A stretch of DNA of 7,329 nucleotides. It comes from Burkholderiaceae bacterium. Its GTDB lineage: Bacteria > Pseudomonadota > Gammaproteobacteria > Burkholderiales > Burkholderiaceae_F. Of this stretch, positions 6,738-7,329 are shown piece by piece. The stretch covers positions 1 to 7,329 of the forward strand of contig JACCYC010000255.1 in assembly GCA_013696665.1 (NCBI GenBank), given 5' to 3'. Positions within the stretch are counted from its first letter, which is position 1; every line of letters starts with the position of its first letter. The notes beneath the pieces were generated by a model. The model did no database searches. It saw only the letters and a list, made by a program, of their open reading frames with translations, and was not told the origin of the DNA. The translations under genes were made by a program, and so were the position numbers.

Positions 6738-7046
6738 ATGCAAGAAAACGACCCGCTAATTAAGTACGGTGCGCCACTGGCCGGCGTACTGATAGCGCTT
6801 GTGCTGTCGGTCTTGGTCGCTGCAATGGCCGCGGCACAGATCGGGGATGACTATCAGAAGCGTGTATGGGTGTATGCGGGCTTCGTGCTCTGGGTCGTCA
6901 TCGGTGCAGCGGTAATTTTCATGCTTGCACATCGGAGCGAAACCGCCCCTCTGTCAGTTTCGCGGGTGCTGTTATGGACAGCCAGCATCTGGCTATGGCC
7001 GGTGTTCTGGGTACTGAACTACAACCGCAAAGCGTCTCCGCCTTAA
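6738..7046 (+). CDS. Small three-helix membrane protein of unknown function
   Basis: I do not recognise this 102-residue protein. It starts MQENDPLIKYGAPLAG and has three strongly hydrophobic segments, at about 12-33, 43-64 and 77-94. They are linked by a short charged loop (QIGDDYQKR) and a hydrophilic turn (AHRSETAPLS). The last helix is tryptophan-rich (LLWTASIWLWPVFWVL) and the tail is basic (NYNRKASPP). The regular hydrophobic and charged pattern argues for a real gene rather than a chance frame, as do its full occupancy of the gap between yidC and mnmE and the lack of any other gene there. ATG 6738 is preferred; an upstream TTG at 6726 would add four residues. A weak GAAAG precedes the ATG. 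It is the only plus-strand gene. Its TAA stop (7044-7046) overlaps the yidC stop, so the two genes converge with no gap. It may be an inner-membrane protein, but a link to YidC function is untested. Confidence 0.75.
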   Translation: MQENDPLIKYGAPLAGVLIALVLSVLVAAMAAAQIGDDYQKRVWVYAGFVLWVVIGAAVIFMLAHRSETAPLSVSRVLLWTASIWLWPVFWVLNYNRKASPP

Positions 7047-7329
7047 CCCGAGCGCCTGGCGTTGGCAATCTGCCGCGTGACGTACCACTGCTGGGTGATC
7101 GATAAAATATTATTGGTCAACCAGTAGAGCACCAGCCCGGCGGGGAAAAAGAAGAACATCACGCCGAAGATCAGCGGCATCAGCATCATCACCTTGGCCT
7201 GTACCGGATCGGGCGGAGTCGGATTCAATTTGTACTGGATCCACATCGTCGCCATCATTAACAGCGGCAAAATGAACCACTGGTCTGGGGTTGCGAGGTC
7301 CTGCACCCACAGGACCCACGGCGCGTTGC
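7043..7329 (-). CDS. yidC: Membrane protein insertase YidC, C-terminal part
   Basis: The last 94 residues of YidC are present; the rest lies beyond the right edge. YidC inserts and folds inner-membrane proteins, alone or with SecYEG. The visible part reads NAPWVLWVQDLATPDQWFILPLLMMAT and so on, which matches the conserved C-terminal region of the 60 kDa proteobacterial YidC. It includes the PDxWFILPLLM segment, a loop with NPTPPDPVQAKVM, and the terminal helices PLIFGVMFFFFPAGLVLYWLTNN followed by ILSITQQWYVTRQI. The tail is short and basic (ANARRSG), as usual outside the Gram-positive types. The stop TAA (7045-7043) overlaps the stop of the convergent small gene. In proteobacteria yidC commonly sits in rpmH-rnpA-yidD-yidC-mnmE order near the replication origin, so those genes are expected just outside the window. 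Confidence 0.97.
   Translation of the reverse strand, partial: NAPWVLWVQDLATPDQWFILPLLMMATMWIQYKLNPTPPDPVQAKVMMLMPLIFGVMFFFFPAGLVLYWLTNNILSITQQWYVTRQIANARRSG

Noticed and set aside
6980..6994. Hairpin AGCCAG-CAT-CTGGCT inside the small membrane gene as a terminator for yidC
   Set aside because: The stem is perfect but only six base pairs, and there is no T-run on either strand. It fits ordinary coding sequence.

Overview
The window looks like chromosomal DNA from a GC-rich betaproteobacterium, probably Burkholderiales or a close relative. This rests on recognisable protein families and on gene order (yidC next to mnmE, plus a polyhydroxybutyrate oligomer hydrolase), not on any database search. 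Nearly all of it is read from the minus strand. The one exception is a small membrane-protein gene on the plus strand near the right end. I saw no tRNA, rRNA, CRISPR array, insertion sequence or phage gene.

Layout from right to left, the direction of most transcription. (1) 7329-7043 is the 3' end of yidC, the inner-membrane protein insertase. (2) 6738-7046, plus strand, encodes a 102-residue protein with three predicted membrane helices that I do not recognise. It converges on yidC and shares the tetranucleotide TTAA with it as both stop codons, and it diverges from mnmE. (3) 6657-5275 is mnmE, the GTPase of tRNA wobble-uridine modification, complete with all G motifs and the C-terminal CIGK. 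(4) 5144-3012 is a predicted secreted lipoprotein of the D-(-)-3-hydroxybutyrate oligomer hydrolase family, with a strong ribosome binding site. It is closed by a clear intrinsic terminator at 2995-2960. (5) 2847-1 is a tightly packed export operon: membrane-fusion (HlyD/MacA-like) adaptor, MacB/LolD-type ABC ATPase, and an FtsX/MacB-type permease that runs off the left edge. The ATPase stop and permease start overlap as TGATG.

Functionally these are three separate units: housekeeping genes usually found near the replication origin (yidC, mnmE), a carbon-scavenging hydrolase for PHB breakdown products, and a split MacAB-like tripartite exporter of unknown substrate. I do not see convincing evidence of a new multi-gene system. 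The most interesting items are the unrecognised membrane protein wedged antiparallel between yidC and mnmE, the shared stop codon, the lipid-anchor prediction on the oligomer hydrolase, and a few palindromic elements in the short intergenic gaps.
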